Source: Alphaproteobacteria bacterium
GTDB taxonomy: Bacteria; Pseudomonadota; Alphaproteobacteria; Micropepsales; Micropepsaceae
Assembly: GCA_025924715.1 (NCBI GenBank)
Contig: JAICHV010000034.1
Coordinates: forward strand, 1 to 40,049
Direction: 5' to 3'
DNA length: 40,049 bases
Below the pieces are notes generated by a model. That model was not told the DNA's origin. It saw nothing but the letters and a program-made list of their open reading frames with translations, and did no database searches. This document shows positions 8,851-16,425 of this stretch, one piece after another. The translations under genes were made by a program, and so were the position numbers. The number at the start of each line of letters is the position of its first letter. Positions within the stretch are counted from its first letter, which is position 1.

Positions 8851-9746
8851 CAGATACCCCCGTCGCGCGTCGCGCGGGCCAAGGTTGTAAATATCGAGCG
8901 GAAGGCCAGCGGATGCGCTTCAATATTGCGCACCGGGCCAATGGCGGATGCGATGTTCGCCGCCAGGCGCTGGTCGGAATATCCCATGTCGACAAAACTG
9001 AGGACATTGCCCGTGATACGGATATCGACCCAATCCTTCGGCCGCCGGCTTGGGACGACAGCTTCGCAATCCAGCGTCACGCGCACGTTCCGAAAGCGAT
9101 CTGTCATGTCGCTCATGGATTCCTGAAATAACAACTTGCCGCGATCGATGAAAGCGACATGGGTTGCCACGCCTTCTATTTCCGAAAGTTCGTGGGATGA
9201 AATCAAAACCGTCATCTCGCCGGCTTGCCGCAGCAAGCCCTCCATGAATTCGTCGCGCACCAGTGGATCCAGACCGCTAAACGGCTCATCCAAAACCAAA
9301 AGCTTTGGCCGGAACGGCAAGGCGCAGGCCAGCGCCATTTTCATGCGCATGCCGTGGGACAGATCCTTGATTTTGCGCTCCGGCGGCAGACGCAATTGCG
9401 CAAGAGTCTCCGCTTCCAGCGCGAGGTCCCAAGTCGGATAGAAGGACCGCAGGTGACGGATATAGCCCGCCACCGTCATGCCGCCGGGCATCTCCTGGTT
9501 CTCGGAGACATATCCAATCTGCGCCAGTTCCTTGGGCGAGATATTGCACGAGTCCACACCCAGGATTGTGGCGCGGCCGCGCGAAGGCGAGATGATGTTC
9601 ATCAGCAATTTGATGGTCGTCGACTTGCCGGCGCCGTTGGCGCCGATCAGCGCGAAGGCGCTGCCTTCCGGAACACCGATGCTCAATCCGCGCAAGGCGT
9701 CGAAACGACCATATTTCTTCCACACATCGTCTGTTTGAACGATCAC
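8850..9746 (-). CDS. ABC transporter ATP-binding protein (YtrB-like)
   Basis: This 298-residue protein is an ABC ATPase. Walker A GANGAGKST is at residues 35-43, the signature is the variant LSHGM (129-133) instead of LSGGQ, and Walker B with D-loop is LLVLDEPFSGLDP (149-161). The switch histidine is in ISSHE. A C-terminal tail of about 80 residues follows the nucleotide-binding domain. A variant signature of this type is familiar in ATPases paired with YtrA-type GntR regulators. It overlaps the GntR gene by 4 bases upstream and the permease by one base downstream, so the three form one operon. Confidence 0.93.
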   Translation of the reverse strand: MIVQTDDVWKKYGRFDALRGLSIGVPEGSAFALIGANGAGKSTTIKLLMNIISPSRGRATILGVDSCNISPKELAQIGYVSENQEMPGGMTVAGYIRHLRSFYPTWDLALEAETLAQLRLPPERKIKDLSHGMRMKMALACALPFRPKLLVLDEPFSGLDPLVRDEFMEGLLRQAGEMTVLISSHELSEIEGVATHVAFIDRGKLLFQESMSDMTDRFRNVRVTLDCEAVVPSRRPKDWVDIRITGNVLSFVDMGYSDQRLAANIASAIGPVRNIEAHPLAFRSIFTTLARATRDGGI

Positions 9747-10159
9747 TTTTGTGCCTCCCGCCCTTTATCCAGCTTTGTCCATTGCGCTCCGACAGCTTCC
9801 ACCACATCCTGCATGCTCGCGCCCACGCGCTTGGCCTCTACGACCAGTTGCTCCACTTCCTGCTGAAGCAGCCGTTTCTTGTCTCCGCGCCGTGGCTCTG
9901 GCGGCTGCGCCACGACCGTGCCGATGCCCGGAAGCGCTTCGAGCCAGCGCTCCTGAATCAAATGCTGGATGACTTTGTGCGCCGTGTTGGGATGAATTTT
10001 CAGATCACCCGCCAGCGCCCGCACCGACGGAAAGGCCTGGCCCGGGCGATATTCGCCGCTGACAAAGGCTTTCTTGGCGGCAAACACCACCTGATCGAAG
10101 ATGGACCTTCCGGGCGCAAGGGTCAGGTTGAACAGTGTCACAATGTTACTGTGACGCAT
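9743..10159 (-). CDS. GntR-family regulator, YtrA type
   Basis: This 138-residue protein has an N-terminal GntR winged helix-turn-helix (SGEYRPGQAFPSVRALAGDL, then KIHPNTAHKVIQHL) and a C-terminal helical tail of about 60 residues with no metabolite-binding domain. That size matches the YtrA subfamily, whose members usually sit in front of an ABC ATPase and permease and repress the operon. Here the same order is seen, with a 4-base overlap. The ATG at 10159 is preceded directly by TATCAT, which resembles a -10 box. A GTG at 10141 would give MTLFNLTLAPG..., closer to the usual YtrA N-terminus, and would leave the palindrome at 10137-10155 largely outside the gene. The start is therefore uncertain. 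Confidence 0.88.
   Translation of the reverse strand: MRHSNIVTLFNLTLAPGRSIFDQVVFAAKKAFVSGEYRPGQAFPSVRALAGDLKIHPNTAHKVIQHLIQERWLEALPGIGTVVAQPPEPRRGDKKRLLQQEVEQLVVEAKRVGASMQDVVEAVGAQWTKLDKGREAQK
10137..10155 (-). promoter_or_regulatory. Palindrome at the start of the GntR-ABC operon, candidate operator
   Basis: GTCACAATGTTACTGTGAC has perfect 6-base arms (GTCACA and TGTGAC) around a 7-base centre. A second overlapping inverted repeat, ACAGT (10132-10136) and ACTGT (10148-10152), is also present. TATCAT (10165-10160 on the minus strand) and TTGACT (10175-10170) lie just upstream in the direction of the operon, so a factor bound here would sit at or near the transcription start. Autorepression by the GntR protein is the obvious inference. 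Confidence 0.5.
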
Positions 10160-10210
10160 ATGATACTGGAGTCAAGGGTCCCCAGCCCGCATGGCGATCC
10201 AGGGATGGCT

Positions 10211-10249
10211 AAAAAATAAGCCGGCCAAGTGTCACCTGGCCGGCTTATT
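10211..10249 (-). terminator. Rho-independent terminator after ndk
   Basis: On the minus strand a perfect 13-base-pair stem (AATAAGCCGGCCA with TGGCCGGCTTATT) and a 9-base loop are followed by a run of T residues. It lies about 50 bases past the ndk stop and before the GntR gene, separating the two units. It is one of the clearest hairpins in the window. Confidence 0.9.
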
Positions 10250-10296
10250 CTAGCGGAGCCTTATGAATTTGGCGGCAGCCTGACGGCTCGCCGCTA

Positions 10297-10719
10297 TCAG
10301 CCCACGATGTCCAAGCCGCTGAAGAAGAATCGGATCTCGTTGGCCGCGGTTTCCGGGGCGTCGGAGCCATGCACCGAATTGGCCTCGATGGATTCGGCAA
10401 ATTCCTTGCGAATGGTCCCGGGGGCGGCATTGGCGGGATTGGTCGCGCCCATCACTTCGCGGTTCTTGGCGATGGCGTTCTCGCCTTCCAGGACCTGCAC
10501 CACCACTGGGCCCGAGGTCATGAAATCGACCAGGCTGCGGAAAAAGGGACGCTCGCGGTGCACGCCGTAGAAGAGTTCGGCTTGGGCGGTGGACAGGCGG
10601 GTGCGGCGGCTGGCGACGATGCGCAAGCCCGCCTCTTCGAATTTGGTGATGATCCGGCCGGTCAGGTTGCGGCGCGTGGCGTCGGGCTTGATGATGGAAA
10701 GCGTGCGTTCGACGGCCAT
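10297..10719 (-). CDS. ndk: Nucleoside diphosphate kinase
   Basis: Ndk balances nucleoside triphosphate pools by moving the gamma phosphate from ATP to NDPs through a phosphohistidine. The 140-residue length from the ATG at 10719 is typical. A longer reading to 10779 adds 20 residues with no family match. Visible landmarks are [14 protein letters not shown] at the N-terminus, the active-site His117 in [12 protein letters not shown], and the C-terminal EIRFFF. It is followed by a strong terminator. Upstream lies a same-strand secreted protein gene 63 bases away, so ndk probably has its own promoter there, though none was resolved. Confidence 0.97.
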   Translation of the reverse strand: MAVERTLSIIKPDATRRNLTGRIITKFEEAGLRIVASRRTRLSTAQAELFYGVHRERPFFRSLVDFMTSGPVVVQVLEGENAIAKNREVMGATNPANAAPGTIRKEFAESIEANSVHGSDAPETAANEIRFFFSGLDIVG

Positions 10720-10782
10720 GGAAATCTCCGAACAAGCAGGGGTGGAAGTCGCCGGGCTTATAGCCACCCGCCGCGGCAAAGA

Positions 10783-11523
10783 TCAAGGCGCCACCGAAAC
10801 CGAATAGCCGGTAACCAGGCAAGTTGCCGGATCGCGCCGGACCTGGAACTGGGGCATGCCGGAGATACCGACAAAGGCCATGCCGGTGGCAAAGGCGATC
10901 TCGTCCACCTCGCCCTCCCCGCCAAAGGACAACGGCACGGGCCAATAATTGGCGAAATCCCGGCTGGAATTGATCGCGGCGAATCGCCCGAATCGCGCGG
11001 TTACCGCGTCCAGTTTCGCGCCCAAACCGATGCCATGAAAATTAAAGGGATAATCCGCGCCGCCGCGCTGGAACATGCGCCCTCCGGTTTTCGCTGTGCA
11101 GGGCGCGCTGTCGATCCGAGCGTCGCGCGATACCGCGATCCCGACCAGCTTCTCCCGCCAATACAGCAGATGCAGGGTGACAGGCTGAAAACGGTCCAGC
11201 GGCTGGGGCACCAAACGCAGCCAGCTTTTGAGATTGCGCGGATACACATAAAGCGCTTCGACGAGCCCGAATTTTCGGCCCCGATAGTTGGCGCCGGTCT
11301 GGCGAAAGGCGTCGGGCGGGCCCATCACCCCTTCCGCCGCCACCCGGCTGATGCCCAGCGACAACAGGCCCATGCGCCAGCAATCGTCGGGAACCATGGC
11401 GGCACGATGCTTAACATTGGCCGCCTTGAGGGCGGCGACACAGGTGCTGCTGGGCGTCAGGGCCTGGGCCGGGAATGCCGCAAACAGGAACACCGCGGCC
11501 AGCAGAGCTATGCGATTCATCAT
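10783..11523 (-). CDS. Secreted protein of unknown function with possible BamE-like motifs
   Basis: This 246-residue protein is not recognised. It starts with a signal peptide (MMNRIALLAAVFLFAAFPAQA, cleavage near AQA-L), with a possible second start one codon later. The mature part has cysteines in STCVAAL, DDCWRMG, APCTAK and ATCLVTG, which could pair in the periplasm. LLSLGISRVAAEGVMGPPDAF and, later, IGLGAKLDAVTARFG have the small-residue then hydrophobic then GxP pattern seen in SmpA/BamE-like folds, which is only suggestive. It is divergent from the ABC-F gene with about 54 bases between the starts. Signal, length and codon pattern support a real gene. Confidence 0.7.
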   Translation of the reverse strand: MMNRIALLAAVFLFAAFPAQALTPSSTCVAALKAANVKHRAAMVPDDCWRMGLLSLGISRVAAEGVMGPPDAFRQTGANYRGRKFGLVEALYVYPRNLKSWLRLVPQPLDRFQPVTLHLLYWREKLVGIAVSRDARIDSAPCTAKTGGRMFQRGGADYPFNFHGIGLGAKLDAVTARFGRFAAINSSRDFANYWPVPLSFGGEGEVDEIAFATGMAFVGISGMPQFQVRRDPATCLVTGYSVSVAP

Positions 11524-11577
11524 GGGCTTCGAAATATCACACTTCCGCCCCGCGTCCCCAGCCGCTATACGCCGCCC

Positions 11578-13464
11578 ATGCTGGCCATTGATAACATTGT
11601 CGTACGCATCGCCGGGCGCGAGATTCTCTCTGGCGCCACCGCCAACCTGCCTGCGGGCCGCCGTATCGGCCTGGTGGGGCGCAACGGCGCCGGCAAGACC
11701 ACCCTGTTCAAGGTGATCCTGGGCGCGCTGCACCAGGATGACGGCAATATTTCCTGGCCCAATGCCTGGCGGGTGGGCGCGGTGGCGCAGGAAGCCCCCG
11801 GCACCGATGTCAGCCTGATCGATACCGTGTTGGAAGCCGACAAGGAACGCACCGCCCTTTTGGCCGAAGCAGAGCACGAAAGTGATGGCCACCGCCTGGG
11901 CGACATTTATGCCCGGCTCGACGCCATCGACGCCTATACCGCCCCGGCGCGGGCCGCCGAGATTCTGGCCGGCCTCGGCTTTTCGGCGGAGGACCAGCTG
12001 CGCCCCTGCAAGGAGTTTTCGGGCGGCTGGCGCATGCGCGTGGCGCTGGCCGCGATCCTGTTTTCGGCGCCCGACCTTTTGCTGCTGGATGAGCCCACCA
12101 ATTATCTCGATCTGGAAGGCGTCTTGTGGCTGGAGAATTTTCTGCAGCGCTATCGCGGCACGGTGCTGATCGTCAGCCATGATCGCGACCTGCTCAACAC
12201 CGCCTGCGAATTCATCCTGCATCTGGAGCGCGGCAAGCTGACACTTTATACCGGCGGCTACGATATCTTCGTCGCCACCCGCGCCGCCAAGCGCGCCCTC
12301 GACACCGCCTTCGCCAAGAAACAGGAATTGGCGCGGGCGCATATGCAGGCCTTTGTCGACCGCTTCAAGGCCAAAGCCTCCAAAGCCCGCCAGGCCCAGA
12401 GCCGCATGAAGATGCTGGCCAAAATGGCGGTGGTCGATGTTCCGGTCGATGAGCATGTCGCCCCCATCCGGATTCCCGAAGCCACCGCCGCCAGCCCGCC
12501 CCTGATCACCATGGACCGCGCCAGCGTCGGCTATGAACCCGGCAAGCCGATCCTGAGGGGGCTTTCCTTTCGCTTCGATCCCGAAGACCGCGTCGCCCTG
12601 TTGGGCAAGAACGGCAACGGCAAATCCACCATGGCGAAATTGCTGGCCGGCAAACTGGAAGCCATGGGCGGGGAATTCGTACGCGCCCGCAAGCTGGTGG
12701 TCGGCTATTTCGCTCAGCATCAGCAGGAAGAACTCGACCTCACTTTGACGCCGATCGAAACCCTGCAGGGCCTGCGCCCCAAACTCACCATCGAACAGGT
12801 GCGGGGCCAGCTGGGCGGCTTCGGCTTTTCCACCGACAAGCAGCTCACCAAAGTGGGGCTGTTGTCGGGCGGCGAGCGGGCGCGGCTGATGCTGGCCCTG
12901 GCGACGCTGGACAAGCCCAATCTTCTGATTCTGGACGAGCCGACCAACCATCTGGACATCGATGCACGTACCGAGCTTTTGACGGCGCTCAACGATTTCG
13001 ACGGCGCCGTGATCCTGGTCAGCCATGACCGAAGATTGATCGAGGCCACCGCCGATCGGCTGCTGCTGGTGGCGGATGGTAAGGTCTCGCCCTTCGAAGG
13101 CGATCTTGACGATTACCGCCGCTTCCTGCTCAGCGGCGACAACGCACCGACCCGCCGCGCCGAGCCCGAAGCAAAGCCGGATGCCAAACCGAACAAGGAC
13201 GAGGTTCGCCGCGATGCCGCGTCGCAGCGCCGGCAATTGCGCCCGCTGAAGGAACGCATCGAGGCGGCGGAATCCCAGATCGCGGCGCTGAGCACGGAAC
13301 TCGCCAAGCTCGACAAGAGTCTTTCCGATCCGCTGCTGTTCACGCGCGATCCCGCCAAGGGCAGCGCCGTGTCCAAAAAACGGGCCGAGGCCGCGCGCAA
13401 ACTGGCGGCGGTGGAAAGCCAATGGATGGCGGCACAGCAGGATTACGACGAAGCGCTGAAATAA
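11578..13464 (+). CDS. ABC-F family ATPase (YheS/Uup-like)
   Basis: This 628-residue soluble protein has two ABC domains and no membrane segments, the hallmark of ABC-F factors, which act at the ribosome. Domain 1 has Walker A GRNGAGKTT (34-42), signature FSGGWRMRV and Walker B LLLLDEPTNYLD. Domain 2 has GKNGNGKST, LSGGERARL and LLILDEPTNHLD. Between them is the ABC-F linker, a charged helical segment with KKQELARAHMQAFVDRF and ASKARQAQSRMKML. The C-terminal 100 residues are charged and look like a coiled coil. The start at 11578 gives the usual N-terminus MLAIDNIVVR; reading further upstream would cover the divergent gene. A TATAC box 8 bases before the ATG hints at a very short leader. Confidence 0.93.
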   Translation: MLAIDNIVVRIAGREILSGATANLPAGRRIGLVGRNGAGKTTLFKVILGALHQDDGNISWPNAWRVGAVAQEAPGTDVSLIDTVLEADKERTALLAEAEHESDGHRLGDIYARLDAIDAYTAPARAAEILAGLGFSAEDQLRPCKEFSGGWRMRVALAAILFSAPDLLLLDEPTNYLDLEGVLWLENFLQRYRGTVLIVSHDRDLLNTACEFILHLERGKLTLYTGGYDIFVATRAAKRALDTAFAKKQELARAHMQAFVDRFKAKASKARQAQSRMKMLAKMAVVDVPVDEHVAPIRIPEATAASPPLITMDRASVGYEPGKPILRGLSFRFDPEDRVALLGKNGNGKSTMAKLLAGKLEAMGGEFVRARKLVVGYFAQHQQEELDLTLTPIETLQGLRPKLTIEQVRGQLGGFGFSTDKQLTKVGLLSGGERARLMLALATLDKPNLLILDEPTNHLDIDARTELLTALNDFDGAVILVSHDRRLIEATADRLLLVADGKVSPFEGDLDDYRRFLLSGDNAPTRRAEPEAKPDAKPNKDEVRRDAASQRRQLRPLKERIEAAESQIAALSTELAKLDKSLSDPLLFTRDPAKGSAVSKKRAEAARKLAAVESQWMAAQQDYDEALK

Positions 13465-13545
13465 CCGCGCGCGGCGGCGCCGGGCCGGAATACTGCTTGG
13501 TCGCCCTCCAACTTATGTTACCTTGGCGATGGGGAGGAGCGCCAA

Positions 13546-14574
13546 ATGTCGGACAACCGGTTTTTCCAGGCCGACGGGCCTTTTGCCTTGGGTCAGATCG
13601 CCAAACTGGTGGGGGCGGAACTTTCCTGTCCCGAGCGCGCCAATGAACTGGTCAGCGACATTGCCGATCTGGAACAGGCCGTCGAAGGCGAAGTCAGTGT
13701 CTTCCACAATCCGCGCCATGCCGAAGCCTTTGCCAACAGCCATGCCAGCTTGATCGTCACCAGCCGCAAATTGGGCGCGCTGCCGCATAACGGCAGCGCC
13801 CTGCTGCTGGCCGACGATCCCAGATTCACGTTCGCGCGCATCGGACAATTGTTCTATCCCCGGGGGGCACCCAAGGCCTTCCATCATCCCCGCGCCACGA
13901 TCGCCGCCAGCGCCCGGATCGGCGCCCATACCGCCATCGCCGCCGGCGCGGTCATCGGCGAACAGGTCGTCATCGGCGAGGGCTGCAGTATCGGGGCCAA
14001 TGTGGTGATCGAAGACGGCGTCGGCATCGGCGCGGCGGTCAGCATCGGCGCCAACAGTTCGATCAGCCATGCGCTGATCGGCGACCGCGTTTCGATCGCG
14101 CATAATGTGAGTATCGGCAGTCCCGGCTTCGGTTTCGTTCCCGGCCCCAAAGGCCTTTTGCGGATGTCGCAAGTGGGACGTGTGCTGATCGGCGACGATG
14201 TCGATATCGGCAGCAATTGCGCCATCGACCGCGGCTGCCTGGGCGATACGGTGATCGGTCCCATGACCGCGATCGATAATCTGGTGCAGATCGGCCACAA
14301 TGTGCGGATCGGAAAGGGCTGCGTCTTTGCCGGCCAGGCGGGCATCGCCGGTTCCACCACCATCGGCGATTTCGTCATGGTCGGCGGCGGGGTTTCCATC
14401 AGCGATCATCTCAGCATCGGCAATGGCGCCAAGATCGCGGGCAAGAGCGGTGTGATGCGCGACGTCGCCCCGGGCGAGATCGTCGCCGGCTATCCCGCGG
14501 TGCCGGTGCGCCAATGGCACAAGCAGACCGCCGCGCTGGCAAAGCTGATCGCGAAGGCGTGCGGGAAAGACTGA
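13546..14574 (+). CDS. lpxD: UDP-3-O-acylglucosamine N-acyltransferase
   Basis: LpxD adds the amide-linked hydroxyacyl chain, from acyl-ACP, in the third step of lipid A synthesis. The 342-residue product has the N-terminal uridine-binding domain (residues 1-110), then a left-handed beta helix built of hexapeptide repeats ([20 protein letters not shown] and similar), and the catalytic His251 in [10 protein letters not shown] helical tail follows with [10 protein letters not shown] strong ribosome site (GGGGAGGAG) precedes the ATG. The usual bamA-lpxD-fabZ-lpxA neighbours are absent: it sits between an ABC-F gene and a convergent TPR gene. It may be the only copy or a second one. Confidence 0.93.
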   Translation: MSDNRFFQADGPFALGQIAKLVGAELSCPERANELVSDIADLEQAVEGEVSVFHNPRHAEAFANSHASLIVTSRKLGALPHNGSALLLADDPRFTFARIGQLFYPRGAPKAFHHPRATIAASARIGAHTAIAAGAVIGEQVVIGEGCSIGANVVIEDGVGIGAAVSIGANSSISHALIGDRVSIAHNVSIGSPGFGFVPGPKGLLRMSQVGRVLIGDDVDIGSNCAIDRGCLGDTVIGPMTAIDNLVQIGHNVRIGKGCVFAGQAGIAGSTTIGDFVMVGGGVSISDHLSIGNGAKIAGKSGVMRDVAPGEIVAGYPAVPVRQWHKQTAALAKLIAKACGKD

Positions 14575-14580
14575 AGTTGC

Positions 14581-14597
14581 CCCTTTCGCCGAGAGGG
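14581..14597. terminator. Short hairpin between convergent lpxD and TPR genes
   Basis: CCCTTTC and GAGAGGG can pair around a 3-base loop, with one G-U pair when read on the plus strand. It lies in the 32-base gap between two convergent genes and has no T-run on either side. It could assist termination in both directions, but the support is weak. Confidence 0.3.
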
Positions 14598-14606
14598 CGC
14601 GCAAAA

Positions 14607-15386
14607 TCACTTCAAATGCTGGCTGGCAATTCGCGTCCATTCTTTTTGACGGGCGCGGTAATGAGACGGTGCGCCCTTCACCGATTCCAGGATTTCGCGA
14701 AACAGCGCCTGGGCCCGGCCGGTCTGGCCGGTCTGTTCCAGCAGCAGGGCAAAACGGGCGCGGGCTTCCTCGCCGGGATAGCGCGCCGTGATCTGTTCGA
14801 ACTGGCACAGCGCTTCGTCGTTCTTGCCCTGCAGGGCAAGGGCGCGCGCATAATCCAGCTCGGCATCGCTGTCGATGGCGGCGGGATCCAGCGCTTTTAA
14901 TTTCAGGAACAGCGCCTCCGCCGCGGCGCCCTCGCCGGCCAGCATCCGCGCCCGGGCCAAGCCTTTGAGCAGCGCCGGATCGCCGGCCCCGATCGGCGAC
15001 TGCATGGCGCTTTCGTATAAGCCGATGGCTTCGTCAATAAGGCCCCGCTTGATGCTTTCTTCCGCCAGAGCGCGCTTGGCGTCGACAGAGCCGGTCAGCT
15101 CGGCTTGGCGTTTTTTCTCGCGATAGTCGCGGCCGGGATCGGCGGCCCGGGCCACCGAACCGGTGAAACTGCGCATGCCGTGGCTGCGCAGGAAATCCGG
15201 GATAACGGCGGTCACCAGATAGGCGAACCATACTCCCGCCAGCACCAGCAGCGACAAGCCTCCCATGAAGGAGGCGACGCCCAGTGCCAAGATCCAGAGC
15301 GGCGAGCGGCCGCTGCGCACGCAATGTACTGCCAAGGCGATATCGACCAGGAAAATGGCGATGTTGATCGGGCTGAAATAATCCAA
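14607..15386 (-). CDS. Membrane-anchored tetratricopeptide repeat protein
   Basis: This 259-residue protein begins with two hydrophobic segments (about residues 7-24 and 29-62) and continues as a soluble helical domain. Repeats such as EESIKRGLIDEAIGLYESAM, LLKGLARARMLAGEGAAAEALFLKL and LDYARALALQGKNDEALCQFEQI have the TPR spacing of about 34 residues, with alanine at the packing positions. Such proteins usually act as scaffolds for complexes; the partner is unknown. The start is 8 bases after the holC stop, making it the last gene of the pepA-holC group. Confidence 0.8.
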   Translation of the reverse strand: MDYFSPINIAIFLVDIALAVHCVRSGRSPLWILALGVASFMGGLSLLVLAGVWFAYLVTAVIPDFLRSHGMRSFTGSVARAADPGRDYREKKRQAELTGSVDAKRALAEESIKRGLIDEAIGLYESAMQSPIGAGDPALLKGLARARMLAGEGAAAEALFLKLKALDPAAIDSDAELDYARALALQGKNDEALCQFEQITARYPGEEARARFALLLEQTGQTGRAQALFREILESVKGAPSHYRARQKEWTRIASQHLK

Positions 15387-15394
15387 GCGGGCCT

Positions 15395-15859
15395 CTAACT
15401 CTGTTTTTCGAACTTACCGGAAGGAGTTTCCTTCCAATAGGTCACCTCATGCCCCGCGGCCTTGGCCTGTTTCCACGCCTCCCGCGCCGCGCTGAGCATC
15501 CTTCCGTCCCGTCCGTGGAACAGCATGACAATGCGGGCCAGGGTCGAAAGGCTCCCCGCCTGCCAATCGGAGGGTCCTGCCCCGCCGACGCAGAACAGGA
15601 TTTGCGCCCCATTGGGATTTTCTTCCTCCACCGTGATCAAAACCGGCTGGCGGGCGGCGTCGCCATCCCCCGACTGCGCGTGGGCGAGAAAACTCTGCTC
15701 GTCATAGGTCCAGAGCAGATTGTCCAGGGCATCGGAGCGTTCGGAGGAATCCGTCCGGATCACCGCCCGCCAGCCGCGCTCCAGCGATTTCTCCACCAGC
15801 CCGGGAAGAACGTCCTCCAGGCCGCGGCGTTCGAGATGATAGAAAAGCGTTTCGGTCAT
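15395..15859 (-). CDS. holC: DNA polymerase III subunit chi
   Basis: HolC (chi) links the clamp loader to single-strand-binding protein. The 154-residue length is normal. Landmarks are FYHLERRGLEDVLPGLVEKSLERGWRAVI at the N-terminus (normally a Y-x-L and LL-K-A-x-x-x-G pattern), LDNLLWTYDEQSFLAHA, QPVLIT near the middle, and the C-terminal ARIVMLFHGRDGRMLSAARE. Its ATG overlaps the stop of the upstream unknown gene by 4 bases. pepA-holC linkage is common in proteobacteria; here an extra gene is inserted between the two. Confidence 0.93.
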   Translation of the reverse strand: MTETLFYHLERRGLEDVLPGLVEKSLERGWRAVIRTDSSERSDALDNLLWTYDEQSFLAHAQSGDGDAARQPVLITVEEENPNGAQILFCVGGAGPSDWQAGSLSTLARIVMLFHGRDGRMLSAAREAWKQAKAAGHEVTYWKETPSGKFEKQS

Positions 15860-16425
15860 GGAACGTGATCGCCGACAAATGTGCCGCTGAAGGAGAAAGG
15901 CCCGAACTGCCTTGAGCTGGAATCATACTGGACCGCGAATTGGCCAGGACCGCCATCGCAAACCCCGATCGGATGGTCATGCCAGCGGACATCCTGGAAA
16001 GTCTCCATGTCATGCCGCCCATCAAAATCAAAGTCATAAGTGGGCGCCGCGACGACCCAAATCATTTTGCGGCCACCAACAACTATTCCCGCATACTGCC
16101 GCGCATGATTGGCAATGGATTGCCACTGGGATAGAACGCCACGGGATTCCGGCCCAATCCATTTTGTTTTACGGATCGCGGCCTTCAACGCGAACTGTAG
16201 CCGCCCCTCCAAATAGGTGATTTCGGCGGGCTGCGGCGTCCATGTCGCAGAAATTTTGTTGGCGGCGTCATTGGGGAGAGCCAAACATCCAGGCTTCGAA
16301 AGAAAATCCCTTACCTTATCCGCGGGCACCACATAGCCGAACGCCGGATCGAACAACCCGGCCGCAAGCGCCTGGCCGCAACCCAGTAACGCTATCCACA
16401 CGGTAATGGCCGCGGCGATCCTCAT
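15856..16425 (-). CDS. Secreted protein of unknown function between pepA and holC
   Basis: This 189-residue protein is not recognised. The ATG at 16425 overlaps the pepA stop by 4 bases and begins a signal peptide (MRIAAAITVWIALLGCGQALAA). Cleavage after ALAA is likely, although LLGC could also serve as a weak lipobox. The mature part contains the acidic stretch YDFDFDGRHDMETF, which resembles a DxDxDG calcium-binding loop, and two later cysteine-containing or aromatic-rich parts (IGVCDGGPGQFAVQYD). A longer reading to 16551 would lie inside pepA. Overlaps on both sides show it is translated as part of the pepA-holC operon. Confidence 0.75.
   Translation of the reverse strand: MRIAAAITVWIALLGCGQALAAGLFDPAFGYVVPADKVRDFLSKPGCLALPNDAANKISATWTPQPAEITYLEGRLQFALKAAIRKTKWIGPESRGVLSQWQSIANHARQYAGIVVGGRKMIWVVAAPTYDFDFDGRHDMETFQDVRWHDHPIGVCDGGPGQFAVQYDSSSRQFGPFSFSGTFVGDHVP

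Noticed and set aside
10369..11577. In-frame upstream extension of the ABC-F gene
   Set aside because: It covers antisense of ndk and the secreted-protein gene; the normal ABC-F N-terminus begins at 11578.
11524..13422. In-frame upstream extension of the minus-strand secreted protein
   Set aside because: It is antisense to the ABC-F ATPase; the signal peptide begins at 11523.
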